Assembly (NCBI GenBank): GCA_964580465.1
Contig: CAZOKJ010000002.1
Span: 1-64,000 of the forward strand
Direction: 5' to 3'
DNA: 64,000 bases
From: Taishania sp964580465
GTDB lineage: Bacteria; Bacteroidota; Bacteroidia; Flavobacteriales_D; Crocinitomicaceae
In this document: in pieces, positions 61,291-64,000 of the stretch
How positions within the stretch are numbered: position 1 is the stretch's first letter
Layout: each line of letters starts with the position of its first letter
Position numbers and translations under genes: made by a program
The notes under the pieces: model-generated
Database searches by the model: none
Told to the model about the DNA's origin: nothing
Seen by the model: the letters and a program-made list of their open reading frames with translations, nothing else

Positions 61291-63444
61291 CTTATCCAAA
61301 GGATAGCGCACAACTAAATTGTCAATACAAGTGTATAAATACCCGTCGTGGTAGCGAACCATTTTGCTGCCGTCAAAGGTTTCTTTTGAGTATTTTTCTC
61401 CGTTGGTACGCCAAACATGGACTTTGTTTTCCAAACCGTCAACACCAACAGCAATAGAGATACCAGAATTGGTTGTGTACAATTGAATATCAGCTAAATC
61501 ATTAAACGGAAGAACAATTTTACCCCATTGAATACCTTGTGAGTTAAACAATTTTAAAAGCTGTTGGTCTTTAACAATAATTCCATTTTCTAGCACTAAA
61601 GTAGGAACTAATTGCCCATTGCTGAATTTTTCAAAATGAGCTTGTCCTCCTTTCTGGTCATAAGCAATAAGCTGGTTGTTAGCAACTCCCATTAATTTGA
61701 TTTCATTCGCTAATTTCAAAGCAACCATTTTCTCTTTTATGGCAAAAGAGCGGAATAATTTTTTGTTTTCAGCTTGAATCATCTCAAAATGATCATCGCT
61801 TGTCACACCAATAAAAGGCTTGTTGGCACTCACCCACACTATTGGCTGGTTACTTATTTCTTTTAAATTTGTTTTAATAATCGCTAATTCTCTGCCTTGA
61901 TTATCAAGTTGCATGATTTTTCCACCATTAACTGCTGTTAAGAAATAGCCATTTCCTTTCCAGCGATAAAGTAAAGTACTTTGTGTGGCTGTTTCATCTC
62001 CTAAATCAACCGGAAAACCACTTGGTTCGTTGCCATTGATGTCAATAACGTGTATTTTTTTATTCGTAGTAATGAGCAATTGTGTTTTGTCATTAGCATA
62101 AATATCAATCAAATTTGCCTCTCCAACAATACTTTCCTGCAAATCTTTTTCCCATTTCTTTTGGTCATTTTCAAAGTAAGAAAGTAAATTATTTTGAGTC
62201 AATACATAGAAGTTGTGTGAGTCAATGAAATAAATTCCTGAAGCAACGCCATTCACAACAAAGGAATTGGTCGCAATTTGTGGCGTGTTGTTACTTGTTG
62301 TTTCCTTACCTGTAGTTGAACCTACTTTAGTTGTTAGCAAAAGATGTTCATAGATAGAAATAGATTCTTTACCTGAAGCATTGACCTTTCTGTAATTCAC
62401 TTTTTGAGGTAAACGGCCATAGATTTCTTCTGCCCTTTTGGGTTGTTGAGCCAAAGTGTTGCCGAGTTTATAGTCAGCAATCACCATTTCACAAGCTAAT
62501 TTATTAGAAGAAAAAACCACATAATCATCCAGTTGATAGATGTAAAAACCATTGCTATTTTGCATTAATTTTGTCAATCGACTGCCTTCAAAATAAGCTG
62601 ATTCTTCGTTGTTTGCTTCTTTTCTATAAAAATCATACAATACTTGAATTGGTTCTTGGCCTTCAATATAGTCTGAAACAAATACCTCTAATTCGTTGAT
62701 TTTTAATTTCACCAATCCATATTTCAACCAATTGTTCATCGGACTGTTTTTTAATTCAGGCTCGATGTAGCGCAAATAATCCGTTTCGTAAAACTCGTAA
62801 AAAGAGCAAGAAGAAGGAATAACAGCAGCAAAAACCACTTTGTCATTCACTTTACTACCTGCTATTTTTTCATCAACACTCGATTTGTATTCGACAATAC
62901 CGTGAGCTTTCACATAGATATCTACTACAGCAGGTTCGCTCACAGTGAAGCGAATCAACGCAGCGTCGGCATTTGAATCAAAATGTAATTCCTCCCAATG
63001 AGCAGCATGTTTTAAATAATTTCCATTTGAAAAATACAATTTGTTTTTGTCGAATTGGCCTATTAAAGATCCTATTTTAAGTGTTTTTCCATTCCATGAA
63101 AACTGACTAACCCCCTTAAAAAAAGAAACTAAGTTTTCTTCTTTGATTTCTTTTTTAGCAATGATGATAAACTGTCCTCTTTTTTTGGACAGATACATTC
63201 TTTCGATGTTTTCTGGATTTATTTCTTGAATAAATTGTTTGATTTCAGGTAGTTGGAAGTCAAATTCTTGTAAAAGAGCGTCTTTTTTGTTTGGATTAAG
63301 CAGTACGATAACCTCCTCATCTTCATCTCCAAAGACATATTCAGGAAGGTATTGTTTTCCTTGATTGATACGGTCATACGTTGCATAGCCAAGCCACAGC
63401 AAGCTGACTACAGTTGAGATAATTAAGAATATTCGGCCAAACAT
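61285..63444 (-). CDS. Conserved hypothetical envelope protein with N-terminal anchor
   Basis: A 719-aa protein of unrecognised family. Residues about 3-22 are a membrane anchor or uncleaved signal (GRIFLIISTVVSLLWLGYA). The first 270 residues mix alpha and beta (IVLLNPNKKDALLQEFDFQLP). From about residue 385 on, short repeated strands (e.g. SFVVNGVASGIYFIDSHNFYVL, YFLTAVNGGKIMQLDNQG) look like a beta-propeller with PQQ-like turns. It probably sits in the periplasm. An ATG-proximal TAATTTTG box lies four bases upstream, so the mRNA may be nearly leaderless. Function unknown. Confidence 0.68.
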   Translation of the reverse strand: MFGRIFLIISTVVSLLWLGYATYDRINQGKQYLPEYVFGDEDEEVIVLLNPNKKDALLQEFDFQLPEIKQFIQEINPENIERMYLSKKRGQFIIIAKKEIKEENLVSFFKGVSQFSWNGKTLKIGSLIGQFDKNKLYFSNGNYLKHAAHWEELHFDSNADAALIRFTVSEPAVVDIYVKAHGIVEYKSSVDEKIAGSKVNDKVVFAAVIPSSCSFYEFYETDYLRYIEPELKNSPMNNWLKYGLVKLKINELEVFVSDYIEGQEPIQVLYDFYRKEANNEESAYFEGSRLTKLMQNSNGFYIYQLDDYVVFSSNKLACEMVIADYKLGNTLAQQPKRAEEIYGRLPQKVNYRKVNASGKESISIYEHLLLTTKVGSTTGKETTSNNTPQIATNSFVVNGVASGIYFIDSHNFYVLTQNNLLSYFENDQKKWEKDLQESIVGEANLIDIYANDKTQLLITTNKKIHVIDINGNEPSGFPVDLGDETATQSTLLYRWKGNGYFLTAVNGGKIMQLDNQGRELAIIKTNLKEISNQPIVWVSANKPFIGVTSDDHFEMIQAENKKLFRSFAIKEKMVALKLANEIKLMGVANNQLIAYDQKGGQAHFEKFSNGQLVPTLVLENGIIVKDQQLLKLFNSQGIQWGKIVLPFNDLADIQLYTTNSGISIAVGVDGLENKVHVWRTNGEKYSKETFDGSKMVRYHDGYLYTCIDNLVVRYPLDKK

Positions 63445-63448
63445 AGTT

Positions 63449-63456
63449 CAAAATTA
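63449..63456 (-). promoter_or_regulatory. -7 promoter box of the 719-aa protein gene
   Basis: TAATTTTG on the minus strand matches TAnnTTTG and ends four bases from the ATG at 63444. Confidence 0.4.
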
Positions 63457-63683
63457 CTCGAAATAAGCAGTAGATAATAGTTGATTTAAAGAAAGAAATT
63501 AACATAAAAATGTTAAACCCAATAGAATCTAGAGATGAACTATCACTCTTTTACAGGTTGACCCTTTGATTGAATGACGTTAAGACTTAGTGGTAATAAT
63601 GATTGATAAGTCTTTTAAGAATGTATGAATATGATTCAATAAGATTTTCGTTTGTTGAATAATTGTATTTATGGTTAACAAAC

Positions 63684-63722
63684 CTCCTCCCTCTATCTCC
63701 CTCCTATGGGGGAAGCAGAGTG
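63684..63722. repeat. C-rich palindromic intergenic repeat
   Basis: CCTCCCTCTATCTCCCTCC is followed by TATGGGGGAAGCAGAGTGG. The CTCCC and GGGGGA parts can pair. It is strikingly C/G-skewed in AT-rich surroundings and is of a type I recognise as recurrent in Bacteroidota intergenic DNA. Confidence 0.45.
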
Positions 63723-63761
63723 GTTTTTTCTAGTCAATTTGTCAACTAGTCACCCAGTTAA

Positions 63762-64000
63762 TTAATCATCAAACAAATTAAGTTGCCCAGAACCAAGCAA
63801 ATTAAACGTCATTCTATGATAGGGTGACACACCATATTTTGCGATTCCATCTCGGTGTTTTTTCGTTGGATAGCCCTTATTTTTATTCCAATCGTAGAAT
63901 GGATATTCCACGTGCTGTTTGTCCATGATATCGTCACGATAAGTTTTGGCCAAAATAGATGCAGCAGCGATGGACAAAAAGCGAGCGTCTCCTTTTACCA
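63762..64000 (-). CDS. rnhB: Ribonuclease HII, 3' part (5' end outside the window)
   Basis: The last 79 codons of RNase HII, which cuts RNA in RNA-DNA hybrids. SIAAASILAKTYRD and the C-terminal YPTKKHRDGIAKYGVSPYHRMTFN are the family signature; upstream codons read KGDARFL. It ends with QLNLFDD. The start and the catalytic DEAGRG region lie beyond position 64000. Because the frame has an internal ATG, a truncated 71-aa version is only an artefact of the window edge. Confidence 0.92.
   Translation of the reverse strand, partial: VKGDARFLSIAAASILAKTYRDDIMDKQHVEYPFYDWNKNKGYPTKKHRDGIAKYGVSPYHRMTFNLLGSGQLNLFDD

Larger units (their letters stand above)
63445..63761. other. Intergenic region with several repeats
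   Basis: About 317 bases without a gene. It holds the -7 box at 63449-63456, a palindrome TTAACAT/ATGTTAA at 63499-63505/63510-63516, the CTCCC/GGGGGA repeat near 63684-63722, and an inverted copy of the CTGGGTGACTA words near 63733-63755. Confidence 0.5.

Noticed and set aside
1..64000. CRISPR arrays, tRNA or rRNA genes, intact insertion sequences
   Set aside because: No regularly spaced repeats, no cloverleaf-like or rRNA-like sequence, and no transposase frame was seen on either strand.

Overview
This window looks like a chromosome segment from a Bacteroidota member, probably Flavobacteriales. A Crocinitomicaceae/Fluviicola-type organism would fit, but the genus is inference. The evidence is AT-rich DNA, no obvious Shine-Dalgarno sites, and recurrent TAnnTTTG (-7) promoter boxes just upstream of start codons. 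Lineage-typical genes also point this way: a SprE/PorW-type type IX secretion lipoprotein, Bacteroidota LptE in a miaB / sigma-54 activator / lptE / secG operon, and many small lipoproteins. No rRNA, tRNA, CRISPR array or intact transposase was seen.

Layout. 1-320 is a highly palindromic non-coding repeat. 321-4382 (-) holds an Ig-like lipoprotein, free-methionine sulfoxide reductase and an M3 peptidase. 4532-7058 (+) is a likely operon of a U32/TrhP-type tRNA hydroxylase, a small ferredoxin and an SDR epimerase. 7063-8400 is a small accessory patch with an XRE regulator, two tiny lipoproteins and the stub of a BRO-N/DinD-like gene. 8660-10030 is tryptophanase. 10165-12941 (-) holds two secreted SGNH hydrolases. 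13098-15695 (-) is a copper ATPase with an HMA protein. 15845-20085 (+) holds a prolyl oligopeptidase and the selenouridine pair mnmH-selD. 20096-22699 (-) is an MMPL/RND protein. 23081-27805 (-) is the envelope operon secG / TPR / lptE / sigma-54 activator / miaB. 28022-30640 (-) holds FKBP, TraB, a methyltransferase and a pRiA4-ORF3 protein.

30760-38433 (+) holds a glycosyltransferase, a lipoprotein, a 52-aa membrane miniprotein, rsmI, an MDR oxidoreductase, penicillin-binding protein 1A and a two-subunit 3-oxoacid CoA-transferase. 38609-41770 holds a GT-C membrane glycosyltransferase and two GT2 enzymes. 41771-45517 (-) holds topB, a biotin carrier and accA. 45881-46818 is a second accessory patch: a decayed gene with a glycine-rich hydrophobic tail, an intact 57-aa two-TM partner, and a fragment of the same repeat family as at 1-320. 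46816-50290 (-) holds sprE and a YebC protein. 50556-51947 is a divergent DsbA-family/HxlR pair. 52077-56003 (+) holds lon, a FrnE-like DsbA protein and a response regulator. 56059-59005 (-) holds a DUF2249 protein, a methionine-type aminotransferase and a lipase-like hydrolase. 59086-61239 (+) is RNase R. 61285-63444 (-) is an unrecognised envelope protein. 63762-64000 (-) is the 3' part of rnhB.

Most genes are core housekeeping functions: tRNA wobble modification (trhP, mnmH/selD, miaB), envelope biogenesis (secG, lptE, PBP1A, glycosyltransferases, SprE), fatty-acid initiation (biotin carrier, AccA) and proteostasis (Lon, FKBP, DsbA, oligopeptidases). I did not find a clear large novel defence or biosynthetic system. 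The most interesting material is in the two decayed accessory patches, the palindromic repeat families, and a few regulatory architectures: divergent symmetric promoters, a 17-bp palindrome upstream of miaB, and apparent leaderless starts.
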